Positions 17,550 to 26,476 are shown, numbered from the stretch's first letter. The stretch: DNA of 64,000 bases from Marinococcus luteus (GCF_900106595.1 NZ_FNNC01000002.1:186001-250000); one strand, 5' to 3'. Program-made: numbers and translations. The notes: generated by a model not told the origin, from the letters alone.

Positions 17550-18110
17550 ATGCAGAATCAGGAGTGGATCTTTAACGATATACTTTTCTTTTCCTCCCAC
17601 AATTCAGTTCCAGTCTACAATCATGGAGGAGAAACGATCGGCCTGCTTGAACGCGCCGACGCTAAATCCATCGAGGTTAACACAGATCATATGCGTACCG
17701 GGGACGCTTACCGGTTTAAAGATATGCACGGCCGCACGCGGATGGCCATGGGTGTAAAAAAAGGAAAGATGCACCGGCGCCTCCGCTATCATTATATGTT
17801 TCAGCCATGCAGCGAAGAAGAAGAAATTGAGCTGCGCGATCAAATATTTTTTCCTTACTTTCGTTTTCATGTAAAAGGGCACATTAACGATGAGCAGCTC
17901 GAAATCTACGAGAACCGCCACGAACAGCTGATCGTGCGGTGCGAAAAAGTAACCGTCGCTACGATTACATTTAATAACTCCGGGTGGAAGGTTTCCGCCT
18001 CAGTCAATAAAATTCAGGATTCCTGCGTGACCACTCCGGAATTTCTTACCCTCGCCTACTGTATGTTCCGCTTGAACGACTTTGAATCCTCCGATATTAA
18101 AACGCTGTAA
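17550..18110 (+). CDS. Unknown protein, possibly tubby/LURP-like beta-barrel
   Basis: 186 aa, soluble, no signal. Alternating short beta-type segments ('PVYNHGGETIGLLERA', 'YRFKDMHGRTRMAMGVKK', 'FRFHVKGHINDEQLEIYENRHEQLI', 'ATITFNNSGWKVSA') recall the tubby C-terminal-like/LURP-one fold that many Bacillus stress proteins have, but this is fold guessing. The ribosome site AAAGGGGGG is close to ATG. Monocistronic, with its own terminator and a possible sigmaB promoter, which would fit a stress role. Confidence 0.7.
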   Translation: MQNQEWIFNDILFFSSHNSVPVYNHGGETIGLLERADAKSIEVNTDHMRTGDAYRFKDMHGRTRMAMGVKKGKMHRRLRYHYMFQPCSEEEEIELRDQIFFPYFRFHVKGHINDEQLEIYENRHEQLIVRCEKVTVATITFNNSGWKVSASVNKIQDSCVTTPEFLTLAYCMFRLNDFESSDIKTL

Positions 18111-18185
18111 GTAACACGCGAAGCACGGAGTTTACTTCATTACCATGCGATTGACGTCTATCCGTATACGAAGGCTGATGAACAG

Positions 18186-18209
18186 GAGCACTGAACGGTG
18201 CTCTTTTTT
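18186..18209 (+). terminator. Intrinsic terminator
   Basis: GAGCAC-tgaac-G-GTGCTC followed by TTTTTT, 76 bp after the stop of the gene at 17550-18110. The 18111-18185 stretch shows nothing else. Confidence 0.8.
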
Positions 18210-18227
18210 ATGGCTTCAAGCACATTA

Positions 18228-18264
18228 AAAAAACCCGTCTTCCCCAAAAAGGAAGGCGGGTTTT
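18228..18264 (-). terminator. Intrinsic terminator of the autolysin gene
   Basis: AAACCCG.CTTCC / GGAAGGCGGGTTT hairpin, with TTTTTT on the minus strand, just after the stop codon. Confidence 0.75.
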
Positions 18265-18277
18265 GTCCGTTAGTTGA

Positions 18278-18979
18278 TTAGTCTACTACTGTTACTTCCA
18301 CGTCCTGACGCCCGAATTCAAAAGCGTCCGATTTTGTTGGTACGTGAATGTCGATGCGGTCGTTGTTGATGGCACCGCCGGTGTCGGCTGCTTCATATGT
18401 GCCCATGCCTTCAACCTTCACCGTGGAGCCGAGCGGGATCACGTCCGGGTCTACGGCAATAACGTTGGCGTCGCGGTCATTGTTCAGGTTTTTCCCTGTA
18501 GCGGTAATGCCGCTGCAGCCGGCACATTCAGCCGTGTAGGCAGTAGCTTCCATCGTCATGGTTTCGCCGCCGCTGTCTGCGTCACTACTGGTGGATTCTT
18601 CTGAAGAGCTGCTGCTTTCGCTTTCAGAGGAACTGCTTTCAGAGGATTCGGATGTAGAAGCTCCTTCCACTGCTTCGCCGCCGTCCACGTCATCGAGCGC
18701 CGCGCGGGTGTTCGGTCCGATAATGCCGTCTACTACCAGTCCCTGATCACGCTGGAAGCTGCGTACGGCGCTGTCCGTGATCGGTCCGTAAATACCGTCT
18801 ACGGCGTAGTCGTAATAGCCTTCATCCTCGAGAACGGACTGCGCTTCGGATACGTCGTCCCCGCGGTCCCCTTTATTTAATAAGTCTGCTGCGTCCGACA
18901 CGGCCGGTGCTGCTGCAAGAAGTCCCGTTCCGAGTGCGAAACCACCGGCCCATTTCATCGATTGACGTACAGAAAACAT
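18278..18979 (-). CDS. Secreted peptidoglycan-binding 3D-domain protein (YocH-like)
   Basis: 233 aa. A Sec signal peptide ('MKWAGGFALGTGLLAAAPAVSDA', cleavage probably after ASDA/SDA) is followed by a PG_binding_1 domain ('KGDRGDDVSEAQSVLEDEGYY', 'GPNTRAALDD'), a Ser/Glu-rich linker and a C-terminal 3D domain ('MEATAYTAECAGCSGITATG', 'VIAVDPDVIPLGSTVKVEG', 'AADTGGAINNDRIDIHV'). The 3D Asp residues are intact. Such proteins act as cell-wall hydrolases or muralytic transglycosylases. Start 18979 follows GGGGG. Upstream WalR boxes (19066-19093) match how yocH is controlled in B. subtilis. Confidence 0.88.
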   Translation of the reverse strand: MFSVRQSMKWAGGFALGTGLLAAAPAVSDAADLLNKGDRGDDVSEAQSVLEDEGYYDYAVDGIYGPITDSAVRSFQRDQGLVVDGIIGPNTRAALDDVDGGEAVEGASTSESSESSSSESESSSSSEESTSSDADSGGETMTMEATAYTAECAGCSGITATGKNLNNDRDANVIAVDPDVIPLGSTVKVEGMGTYEAADTGGAINNDRIDIHVPTKSDAFEFGRQDVEVTVVD

Positions 18980-19045
18980 ATATGAATACCCCCAACTGTT
19001 TGAATTTCTCTCACAGCAAGAACTATAACGAACCGCCATGGGGGA

Positions 19046-19093
19046 CTTCAAGCTTATTAGTTAATTGTAATTACATTGTAATTTCTATGTAAT
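19046..19093 (-). promoter_or_regulatory. WalR (YycF) boxes and promoter of the YocH-like gene
   Basis: Three TGTAAT hexamers on the plus strand start at 19066, 19077 and 19088, so each pair is separated by exactly 5 bp. This is the WalR box TGTWAH-N5-TGTWAH twice over. Downstream toward the gene are -35 TTGAAG (19046-19051) and -10 TATAGT after 18 bp. The boxes lie about 15 bp upstream of the -35 but read in the opposite direction to the gene. The rest of the 18980-19338 gap is AT-rich with no recognisable gene. Confidence 0.65.
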
Positions 19094-19338
19094 TATTACT
19101 AATGGTTGATAAATTCTCATAATAATTCCTCTGTTTTTTCTTATTTTCAGCAATTGCCCCTGACCGGCGACTTACAGATGCTTTCTGTTATCCATTCATG
19201 CCATCAGCGGCAACACTTCATTTTTTCTTCTATTACAAAAGCTTTTCGTTCCTGTTACAGGAAATTTGCTTTTTTTCACGAAAATATTTAAGTAAACGGC
19301 CCGAGGATTCTCAAACTAAACCGAAGGGGTGCTTCGGC

Positions 19339-20025
19339 ATGTTTACTGGCAGTCTGATTGTTCATATCACTGCAGGCTTTCTGGCTCTTGGCGTGTTTTG
19401 GGTGCCGTTAGTGACTAAAAAGGGAGGACGAGCACACAGGCGCGCAGGCTGGGTGTTCGTCTTTGCGATGATGACCGTCGCCTTTACCGCCTTTCACCTT
19501 TCCTTTTACCGTTTGTTTATTTCTGTTGGCCGCACGCCCGGTGAAGACGCCTTTTCCTATTTTCTCTTATTTATCGCTGTGCTGAGCATTGCCACCGCCT
19601 GGCACGGCATGCGGGTGCTCCGTTTTAAAAAACGAAAGGCCATCCACCGTCACCCTGTCGACATCGGCATTTCCTTCCTTCTTCTTGGTTCCGGACTGGC
19701 AGCCTGCTTATACGGCTTCGTGCAGGGCATTGCTCTCATTACCTACTTTCCTCTCATCGGTGTCGTTCTTGGCAGCCTCCAGCTGTACTACTGGCTGCGA
19801 CCTCCAGCCGAACGCATGCACTGGATCTATGAGCATTTAGGGAGCATGATCGGCTGTTCCATTGCTACGATTACGGCTTTCACGGTGTTCGGGGCGCCGC
19901 AGCTGTTGAACATGGAAGAAGTTTCATTATTCATCTGGATTCTTCCGACCTTTTTGCTTCTGCCGCTCATTATCGGATTCTCCCGCCACTACCAGCGGAA
20001 ATTCAACCCACCCGTCAGCAAATAA
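19339..20025 (+). CDS. DUF2306-like membrane protein
   Basis: 228 aa with six to seven membrane helices. The opening 'LIVHITAGFLALGVFWVPLVTKKGGRAHRRAGWVFV' is the DUF2306-type pattern (His in the first helix, then K-G-x-x-H-R-x-x-G). Start 19339 is chosen from GAAGGGGTG upstream and because the extension back to 19198 is Phe/Tyr-rich low-complexity sequence. Function unknown; family members are annotated only as predicted membrane proteins. Confidence 0.75.
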   Translation: MFTGSLIVHITAGFLALGVFWVPLVTKKGGRAHRRAGWVFVFAMMTVAFTAFHLSFYRLFISVGRTPGEDAFSYFLLFIAVLSIATAWHGMRVLRFKKRKAIHRHPVDIGISFLLLGSGLAACLYGFVQGIALITYFPLIGVVLGSLQLYYWLRPPAERMHWIYEHLGSMIGCSIATITAFTVFGAPQLLNMEEVSLFIWILPTFLLLPLIIGFSRHYQRKFNPPVSK

Positions 20026-20195
20026 GTGATGTATTTCTTTCCTGCCTGCAAAACCCGGGCTGTTCCCACATAAAAAAAGCCGATCCTGAAAAAGAATCAG
20101 CTACTTCTCTGTTTGTTGTCTGACCAGCATGCGCCTGATGCGAAGCGTGCGGTTCGCGGGCAATTTATCATCTTTCAAGTATGCAGCTTATTCCA

Positions 20196-20226
20196 CAAAA
20201 AAAACTGGAAGCCCCTGGCTTCCAGT
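20196..20226 (-). terminator. Intrinsic terminator of the usp gene
   Basis: Minus strand ACTGGAAGCC-agg-GGCTTCCAGT followed by TTTTTTTT. Confidence 0.85.
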
Positions 20227-20237
20227 ACATATTACTT

Positions 20238-20687
20238 TTATTCTTTACTATCCACGATCAATATATCGCAGCTCGCCGAACGGACGACGGCTTCGGAGAA
20301 GCTGCCCATCAGCGTGCGGTCCATTTTATTCTTGCTCGTCTGCGGAAGCAGCACCAGATCAATCTGATAGTCCGGCACTACCTTCTGCAGGAGCGTCTGT
20401 GTCGGTGCTCCGTGCTCGACAATCAGCTGCGCATCAAGCTTACCGTGGCCGTGGGACTCTGCTTTCTGCTTCACTGTGTGAAGTGTTTCGGTTGCTTCTT
20501 GTTCAGCTTTTTTTAAGACATCTTCTTCATAGCGGGCAAACGGGCCATAGCCTTTTTCCTCAACCATAGATGCTAAATAAAGGTTCGCTCCGTGAAGCTC
20601 GGCCAGATCGCAGCCCTTTTGTACGACATGCTCCGGCACGCCTGCCGTTGGATGTACGCCGATTAAAATGTTTTTGTATAGTTCCAT
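20238..20687 (-). CDS. Universal stress protein, UspA family
   Basis: 149 aa single Usp domain. The N-terminal 'MELYKNILIGVHPTAG' strand and the C-terminal 'LLPQTSKNKMDRTLMGSFSEAVVRSASCDILIV' replace the usual ATP motif G-x2-G-x9-G(S/T) with a weaker version ('TLMGSFSEAVVRSA'), so ATP binding may be retained in part. Good AAGGAGG site, own terminator, monocistronic. Confidence 0.88.
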   Translation of the reverse strand: MELYKNILIGVHPTAGVPEHVVQKGCDLAELHGANLYLASMVEEKGYGPFARYEEDVLKKAEQEATETLHTVKQKAESHGHGKLDAQLIVEHGAPTQTLLQKVVPDYQIDLVLLPQTSKNKMDRTLMGSFSEAVVRSASCDILIVDSKE

Positions 20688-20759
20688 ATTTATACGCCTC
20701 CTTATTAAGTATATGGAATGCGTAATACGCCTATTCCCACCTACCGGAAAATGTATGCA

Positions 20760-22304
20760 TTAATTCTGGAAAGCCGGAGAAGTTCCGGCGGTTACGTGCA
20801 GCTGCGAAGTTCCTTGGATGTCCGCCCTGGCAGGGCTCGTCCCGCTTTCCATACGCGGAAAACTGCTCAAATATATTTCCAGGCGCAAGTGGTTCCCCGC
20901 TGAAAACCGGTACGCCGTTCTGCCGATATCGATAGTGTCTTCCCCAGCCTGCACAGTATCCACCACGTTCCATGCACTCCCGTCCGGCTTTACATCGCTT
21001 ATCCGCAGGCCGACCGGAAGACCCGGGCGGCTCAAGGTCATCCGCAGGCGGGCCTGCACGGTGCCGAGCATTTCCCAGTCGCTTCGCAGCGGTGCGGTCG
21101 TATACACCAGCACGTCGCTCCGTTCCTGTATCTCCTGTTGGTCAAAGCTTCCCGCCGGAAATCCGCTCATTAAAATATTTCCACCGCTCGTCGGCACCGG
21201 ATGGTCCGGATCATGCCGCACCCGGCGGCCGGGCGCCCCCTGCTTTGGTGCTTCCGTGGACAGCAGGCCGTCTGGGTGCAGGTAAAACACCGTCTCCGAC
21301 TGCCCCTCCGGTATTTCTGCGCCGCTTCTCCATTCGCCGGCGCGCATCATGTAATAGTGCACCGGATCCCGGGGCGGCGTTTTTTCGTCCTTCAGCCAGC
21401 GGTCAAACCACTGCAGAAACAGCCCGGTCCGGTCGATCTGGGCGTCCGGAAAAAACATGTCTCCCGCTTGGCCGCTCTGGTCTTCGTGCGTCCATGGACC
21501 AATCCAGATCTCCGCAGGTCCGGCCGTTCTTTGATACAAATCAATGGTTTCCTCAAGAAAGCAGTCGTACCATCCGGCGAGAAAAAGGGCCGGCACTTTA
21601 ATGCTCTCCGGAGACGCCTGCATCCGCTGCCTGCTTTCTGCAGAAACATTTTCAAGCAGAAAGTCTTGATAGTAATCCGGCAGGCCGGCAGCTGTGACCG
21701 GCGGCCACGTGAGCGGGTCTCCCTTCCCGAGCCAGCCCGTCAGATCTTCAAGGTACCCGCTGATACGTGCCGGGCCTTTGGGACCTTCCGCCCGCTCCAG
21801 ATGATCCGGAAGCATGGACCCGGCGACCCACGACTGCCATTTCCCGAGTTCAAGCACGCCACGGTCTCCCCGCATCGTGCTCCAGCCGTCCGCAAACGCC
21901 ATCACCGGCGCTATGGCCTGCAGCGACGGCGGCTGTCCGGCAGCCACTGCCACCTGGGTGAAGCCGTGATACGACATGCCAATCATGCCAACTTTCCCGT
22001 TCACCTCCGGGAGGCATGCCGCCCATTCCACCGACACGTACCCGTCGGCGGCTTCATATATAAATGGATAAAAAGTTCCATCGGAGGCAAACCGGCCGCG
22101 CACGTCCTGAATAACGACCACGTATCCGGCCGCTGTCAGGCGCCCGGCATCAACAAACGTTTCCCGGTAGCGGCGGGTCGTTTTGTCATACGGGAGCCGC
22201 AGCAAAAGAGCCGGCCAGCTTCCCTCCCCGTCCGGGCGGTACACGTCTGCGCGCAGCACAGTGCCGTCACGCATCCGGCTTTCCGCCTGCTTTTCAATAC
22301 GCAT
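20760..22304 (-). CDS. CocE/NonD-family hydrolase (X-Pro dipeptidyl-peptidase S15 fold)
   Basis: 514 aa. The N-terminal hydrolase domain opens 'SRMRDGTVLRADVYRPDG', with the nucleophile in 'IGMSYHGFTQ' (GxSYxG), the Asp in 'LFLAGWYDCFLEE' and the His in 'GPWTHEDQSG'. A C-terminal jelly-roll X-Pro_Dp domain follows ('VLVYTTAPLRSDWEMLGTVQARL'). CocE relatives cleave acyl esters, and others are glutaryl-7-ACA acylases or dipeptidyl peptidases. Start 22304 is 7 nt after AAAGGAG; the ATG at 22310 is too close. Substrate not predictable. Confidence 0.87.
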   Translation of the reverse strand: MRIEKQAESRMRDGTVLRADVYRPDGEGSWPALLLRLPYDKTTRRYRETFVDAGRLTAAGYVVVIQDVRGRFASDGTFYPFIYEAADGYVSVEWAACLPEVNGKVGMIGMSYHGFTQVAVAAGQPPSLQAIAPVMAFADGWSTMRGDRGVLELGKWQSWVAGSMLPDHLERAEGPKGPARISGYLEDLTGWLGKGDPLTWPPVTAAGLPDYYQDFLLENVSAESRQRMQASPESIKVPALFLAGWYDCFLEETIDLYQRTAGPAEIWIGPWTHEDQSGQAGDMFFPDAQIDRTGLFLQWFDRWLKDEKTPPRDPVHYYMMRAGEWRSGAEIPEGQSETVFYLHPDGLLSTEAPKQGAPGRRVRHDPDHPVPTSGGNILMSGFPAGSFDQQEIQERSDVLVYTTAPLRSDWEMLGTVQARLRMTLSRPGLPVGLRISDVKPDGSAWNVVDTVQAGEDTIDIGRTAYRFSAGNHLRLEIYLSSFPRMESGTSPARADIQGTSQLHVTAGTSPAFQN

Positions 22305-22316
22305 CGCCATTCTCCT

Positions 22317-23156
22317 TTACGAACGTACTTCCTCGTGGCCGATCGAAAATGTTCCGCCCGATACGTCCTTCACATTGTGCACGACAATGAACGCATTCGG
22401 ATCCACTTCTTTAATCACCCGTTTCAGACGGAGCAGACGGTGCGAATGAATAACAATATACAGCACGCGGCGCTGTTCTTTCATATATTCCCCCCGTCCG
22501 TCAAAAACGGTCGCACTCGAGGCAAGCTCCTTCGTAATACGCTCTGAGATCTGTTCGGAGTAAGGGGATACCACGTTGAGCGCTTTTTTCGAGTCAAAGC
22601 CGCCGAGCACAAAGTCGGTGACGACCTTCCCGATATAGAGCGTAATCAGGGTATACATCGTAGACACCGGCCCGATAATGAAAATCCCTGCAATAACGAC
22701 GAGCGCATCCAGAACGAGCGTCATGCCGGTCAGGTCCCAGCCGAGCTGCTGGTTAAAGGCACGGGCAATAATGGATGTGCCCCCGACGGAGCTTCCCGCC
22801 TGATAAATAAAGCCAAAGCCGACACCGGTAATCGCCCCCGCGAAAATTGCCGCAAGCATCGGGTCCTCCATTGGCCGGGCATACAGGCCTTCAAAAATCC
22901 AGATGAATATTGAAAACAGCGCCACATTAAAAATCGTTTTATACACCATGTGTCGCGGCAGGTAACGGATTCCTACTCCTAGCAGGAGAAGGAAAATAAT
23001 CGGTGTCGAAATACTCGGCGAAATGTCTAACCCGTAATAGATCAAAAGCGACATACCAACAATGCCGCCCTCGGCAATGGAGTTTGGCATCGCAAGCTGT
23101 GTCACCGCGAGCGCAAACAGCAGCGTGCCGATAATAATGTACATTATATTTTTCAT
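22317..23156 (-). CDS. YitT-family membrane protein (DUF161 + DUF2179)
   Basis: 279 aa with five to six N-terminal membrane helices. It has the family signature 'AEGGIVGMSLLIYY' and 'YQAGSSVGGTSIIARAFNQQLGW', then a cytoplasmic C-terminal DUF2179 domain from about residue 205 ('GFDSKKALNVVSPYSEQISERI'). Function in Bacillus is not established. Only 12 nt separate its stop from the CocE-like gene start, so the two are probably cotranscribed. Confidence 0.88.
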   Translation of the reverse strand: MKNIMYIIIGTLLFALAVTQLAMPNSIAEGGIVGMSLLIYYGLDISPSISTPIIFLLLLGVGIRYLPRHMVYKTIFNVALFSIFIWIFEGLYARPMEDPMLAAIFAGAITGVGFGFIYQAGSSVGGTSIIARAFNQQLGWDLTGMTLVLDALVVIAGIFIIGPVSTMYTLITLYIGKVVTDFVLGGFDSKKALNVVSPYSEQISERITKELASSATVFDGRGEYMKEQRRVLYIVIHSHRLLRLKRVIKEVDPNAFIVVHNVKDVSGGTFSIGHEEVRS

Positions 23157-23207
23157 ACTTTCTTTCCCCCTGCATACATATTTTCAGACAAAACTACATT
23201 ATAACGC

Positions 23208-23242
23208 AAAAAAGAGCAGGAACGCAGCCTGCGTTCCTGCCC
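23208..23242 (-). terminator. Intrinsic terminator of the BCCT transporter gene
   Basis: GCAGGAACGCAG / CTGCGTTCCTGC perfect stem, with TTTTTT on the minus strand. Confidence 0.9.
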
Positions 23243-23246
23243 ACGC

Positions 23247-24728
23247 TTATTTTCCGCGTTTTTGGTCGTGGTTTAACGTCTTGACGATGCCTACGCACAT
23301 TAAAATGACAATGACCGACAGCGGCAGCGCGCTGACCACAATGGCAGTCTGGAAAGCACTCAGGCCGCCGACCAGCAGTAGAATCGCGGTAACGGAAACG
23401 AAGAAGATGCCCCACATAATTTTTATCGACACCGGCGGGTTCAGACTGCCCCCGGTCGTCTGCATCCCGAGCACAAATGTCGCAGAGTCTGCGGTCGTCA
23501 CGAAGAAGATCGTCACTACGATGATGGCAAACACGGACATAAGGCTTCCGAGCGGATACGTTTCAAGCACATAAAACAGCGCCGTTTCAAGCGACTGCGA
23601 CGATACCTCGCGTCCTTCGAACAGCTCGAGGAACATCGCGCTTCCACCGAGCGTACTGAACCAGAAGAACGAAACAATCGACGGCACGAGCAGCACCCCG
23701 GCCATAAATTCACGAATCGTCCGCCCTCTCGAAATCCGGGCAACAAACATTCCGACAAACGGTGTCCACGAAATCCACCAGGCCCAGTAGAAGACGGTCC
23801 AGTTCTGAGTCCAAGCTGCTTCCTGCTCATCGATCGGATCCATCCGCAGCCCCCAGCCGAGGAAGTTCTGCACGTAATCCGACAGCCCGGAAGCAAAAAT
23901 GTTAATTAAAAAGAGCGTCGGTCCGGCGATCAGCATAAACAAAAGCAGAATGCCGGTCAGGCTCAGATTAATATTACTTAAATATTTAATACCGCGCTGA
24001 ATCCCCGTGCTTGCTGACGTCACAAAGATAATCGTTATAATCGTCATAATAATGAACTGCACGCCAAGATTGTACGGCACACCGAAAATAAACTCCAGCC
24101 CGGCGTTAATCTGCTGGGACCCGAGCCCAAGCGAAGCGGCAACCCCGAATAATGTAGCGAATACAGCGATAATATCGACAACGGTCGCGACCCGACCGTA
24201 CGCATATTTTCCGAGGACCGGCCGGAGCGTCGTACTCATAAGCCCCGGTGCCTGGTAACGGAACTGCTGGAGAGCGAGCGCCAGCGCGACCAGCGCATAG
24301 ATTGCCCAGGCGTGCAGCCCCCAGTGAAGCCACGTCGAGGAAACGCCCCGGACGGCATCACTTTCTGCACCGCCCTCGCCGTTTGGCGGGCTCGAAAAGT
24401 GCCCGATTGGCTCGGACACGCCGTAAAACAGCAGCCCGATACCGATACCGGCAGAAAACAGCATCGTAAACCAGGTGAGCCGGTTAAACTCCGGCTTTTC
24501 GTCCGGTTTTCCGAGCCGCACCTTTCCGTATTTACTGAACCCCAGGTAGACGGCGAAAATTAACAGAAGTGTCACTAAAATCTGAAAATACCAGCCAAAA
24601 TTCACAAATACAAAGGCCTGGGCAGCACTCATTGCTGCTTCAAGCTGCGCGGTAAAAAACACGCCGAATGCTAAGAATAATAGAATAAGAACGATCGACA
24701 CTTTTAGAACAGTCGTCATTTGTCTCAT
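23247..24728 (-). CDS. BCCT-family betaine/carnitine/choline transporter
   Basis: 493 aa with 12 helices. The conserved 'MLFSAGIGIGLLFYGVSEPIGHF' (helix 3) and the aromatic substrate box 'FYWAWWISWTPFVGMFVARISRGRTIREF' are diagnostic of BCCT carriers (OpuD, BetL, BetP). It imports quaternary ammonium compounds with Na+. It is divergent from the GbsR-carnitine operon, so carnitine is a likely substrate as well as glycine betaine. A -10 TATAAT lies at 24783-24788 on the minus strand, and the 38-bp palindrome at 24836 lies just upstream. Confidence 0.9.
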   Translation of the reverse strand: MRQMTTVLKVSIVLILLFLAFGVFFTAQLEAAMSAAQAFVFVNFGWYFQILVTLLLIFAVYLGFSKYGKVRLGKPDEKPEFNRLTWFTMLFSAGIGIGLLFYGVSEPIGHFSSPPNGEGGAESDAVRGVSSTWLHWGLHAWAIYALVALALALQQFRYQAPGLMSTTLRPVLGKYAYGRVATVVDIIAVFATLFGVAASLGLGSQQINAGLEFIFGVPYNLGVQFIIMTIITIIFVTSASTGIQRGIKYLSNINLSLTGILLLFMLIAGPTLFLINIFASGLSDYVQNFLGWGLRMDPIDEQEAAWTQNWTVFYWAWWISWTPFVGMFVARISRGRTIREFMAGVLLVPSIVSFFWFSTLGGSAMFLELFEGREVSSQSLETALFYVLETYPLGSLMSVFAIIVVTIFFVTTADSATFVLGMQTTGGSLNPPVSIKIMWGIFFVSVTAILLLVGGLSAFQTAIVVSALPLSVIVILMCVGIVKTLNHDQKRGK

Positions 24729-24835
24729 TATGTATGTACCTCCTCCATAGTCTTTCCGCTGTAGTCGTTCACAACGTCCCTCATTATAGAGAAAGCCTGT
24801 TGAAAAGGAAAAACGCGTAAACCTGCAAAAACCGC

Positions 24836-24873
24836 CTTAAACTCTATGCAATTTTTATTGCATAGAGTTTAAG
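24836..24873. promoter_or_regulatory. Perfect 17-bp inverted repeat, likely GbsR-type operator
   Basis: CTTAAACTCTATGCAAT-TTTT-ATTGCATAGAGTTTAAG, with every base of the 17-bp arms paired. It lies between the divergent BCCT and GbsR genes, upstream of the BCCT -35 region. No T-run follows, so it is unlikely to be a terminator. The gap 24729-25001 holds no gene. Confidence 0.6.
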
Positions 24874-25001
24874 ATTCATTATCTTAAATTTACTTCCTTT
24901 TCCGCTGTCAACGACCCTAACCTGCATTTTTGCCTTTTTTTTGAAACATGATACAGTTAGACGCGTGGAAAACAGAGAAAGCTTTATAAAGGGGGAGAGC
25001 C

Positions 25002-25556
25002 ATGAGTGCCTCAGGGGATAACAGCCAGCTGCTTGAACAGTTGAATGAAACCGAACGGCAGATTGCCGACCGCATTTCCGACAATATGAATACGTTTGGC
25101 GTGTCATCGACGATCGGCCGGCTGCTCGGCATCATTTACATGAACCGCGAGCCGATGACGCTCGACGACCTGGCTGAAGCGACCGGAATGAGCAAGACCC
25201 GGATGAGCCAGGTGATGCGGCAGATGATTTCGTTAAACATTGCCGAAAAGGAGCATGTGAAAGGCAGCCGCAAGGAGCATTACAATGTGGAAAACGATTA
25301 TGTGCAGACGTTTGTGTCCCTGTTTACGACAAACTGGCGGGAAGTGATCAGCAAAAACCGTCAGTTTGCCAACAAGCTGCAGCGAGAAATCGATGAGGTC
25401 GCTGCTGCGAGCGATGGGTCAGCTGAGGTGGACCAGAAAATTGCCGAGCTCCGCAAAGAGCTCGACGAATGGGTGGCATACTATAACTGGATCAACCGCC
25501 TCGTTGAATTTTTCGAAAGCGGAGATGTTTTCGACGCTGTTCCTTATAGAACCTAA
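25002..25556 (+). CDS. GbsR/MarR-family transcriptional regulator
   Basis: 184 aa with a winged helix-turn-helix ('GRLLGIIYMNREPMTLDDLAEATGMSKTRMSQVMRQMISLNI'), a coiled C-terminal part, and the general length and layout of B. subtilis GbsR. GbsR senses choline and represses betaine synthesis and choline uptake genes. Here it heads a carnitine-degradation operon and faces a BCCT gene, so it probably senses carnitine or a related quaternary amine. 21 nt separate it from the next gene. Confidence 0.88.
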   Translation: MSASGDNSQLLEQLNETERQIADRISDNMNTFGVSSTIGRLLGIIYMNREPMTLDDLAEATGMSKTRMSQVMRQMISLNIAEKEHVKGSRKEHYNVENDYVQTFVSLFTTNWREVISKNRQFANKLQREIDEVAAASDGSAEVDQKIAELRKELDEWVAYYNWINRLVEFFESGDVFDAVPYRT

Positions 25557-25577
25557 CAATAAAGGAGAAGATAGATA

Positions 25578-26459
25578 ATGGGCCAGAAAACAATTATTAC
25601 AAGCGCCGTCACCGGCGCCGGAGATACGACAGACAAAAGCCAGCACGTTCCGGTAACACCGGAAGCCATCGCCCGTGACGCCATTGAAGCGGCCAAAGCA
25701 GGAGCCGCGGTCGCGCACATTCACGTGCGCGATCCAAAAACAGGCGCGTACAGCTTTGACCCATCTCTCTTCCAGGAGGTCGTGGAACGCGTCCGCGAAA
25801 GCGAAACCGACGTCGTGCTGAACCTTACAGCCGGAGGCGGCGGCGATTTTGTGCCCGACCAGAAGCACCCGGCCGCCGGCGGCGACGGCACCTTTATACA
25901 GACACCGGAGGAGCGCCATCTCCCGGTCGGAAAATTTCTTCCGGAAATATGCACCCTCGACTGCGGAAGCCTCAACTTCGGCGATCAGGTGTATCTCGGC
26001 CCGGCCGGCTGGCTGCGTGAGCAGGCATCGCTGATTCAACAGAGCGGTGTGAAGGCGGAAATGGAGTGCTTTGATACCGGCCATGTCCGCTTTGCCAACC
26101 AGCTCGTTCGCGAAGGCCTCGTGGACGGCGACCCGCTCTATCAGTTCTGCCTCGGCATTCCGTGGGGCGCAGAAGCAGATGCGGAAACGATGCTTCACAT
26201 GAGGCACCACCTGCCGGAGGGCGCCAACTGGTCCGCGTTTGGCATCGGCCGCATGCAGATCCCGATGGTCGCCCAGGCAGCCCTTCTTGGCGGCAACGTC
26301 CGCGTCGGCCTTGAAGACAACCTTTACCTTGAAAAAGGTGTGCTCGGCACGAACGCCCAGCTCGTCGACAAAGCCGTGCAGCTGCTGCAGACGCTGAACG
26401 TTGAACCAATGACCCCGCAGGAAGCGCGCGACACGCTCGGCCTGACGAAACAATCTTAA
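25578..26459 (+). CDS. BKACE-family 3-dehydrocarnitine cleavage enzyme
   Basis: 293 aa beta-keto acid cleavage enzyme (DUF849, TIM barrel). 'ITSAVTGAGDTT', the zinc-binding 'AHIHVRDPKTG', 'NLTAGGGGDFV' and 'GNVRVGLEDNLYL' are family hallmarks. The CdhC-type reaction is dehydrocarnitine + acetyl-CoA giving betainyl-CoA + acetoacetate. Substrate assignment rests on the adjacent carnitine dehydrogenase and thioesterase. GGAG site upstream. Confidence 0.87.
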   Translation: MGQKTIITSAVTGAGDTTDKSQHVPVTPEAIARDAIEAAKAGAAVAHIHVRDPKTGAYSFDPSLFQEVVERVRESETDVVLNLTAGGGGDFVPDQKHPAAGGDGTFIQTPEERHLPVGKFLPEICTLDCGSLNFGDQVYLGPAGWLREQASLIQQSGVKAEMECFDTGHVRFANQLVREGLVDGDPLYQFCLGIPWGAEADAETMLHMRHHLPEGANWSAFGIGRMQIPMVAQAALLGGNVRVGLEDNLYLEKGVLGTNAQLVDKAVQLLQTLNVEPMTPQEARDTLGLTKQS

Positions 26460-26476
26460 ATCTTTAGGAGGACTTC

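Noticed and set aside
18558-18746. Ser/Glu-rich repeat region in the 3D-domain protein as a DNA repeat element
   Set aside because: It is the low-complexity protein linker between the peptidoglycan-binding and 3D domains, not a mobile or tandem DNA repeat.
21201-22547. 448-aa plus-strand open frame
   Set aside because: Shadow of the CocE-like gene on the opposite strand; Arg/His/Pro-rich low-information sequence with no domain and no ribosome site. The minus-strand frame has the catalytic motifs.
25419-26453. 344-aa minus-strand open frame
   Set aside because: Antisense shadow of the BKACE gene, whose motifs and operon position are clear on the plus strand.
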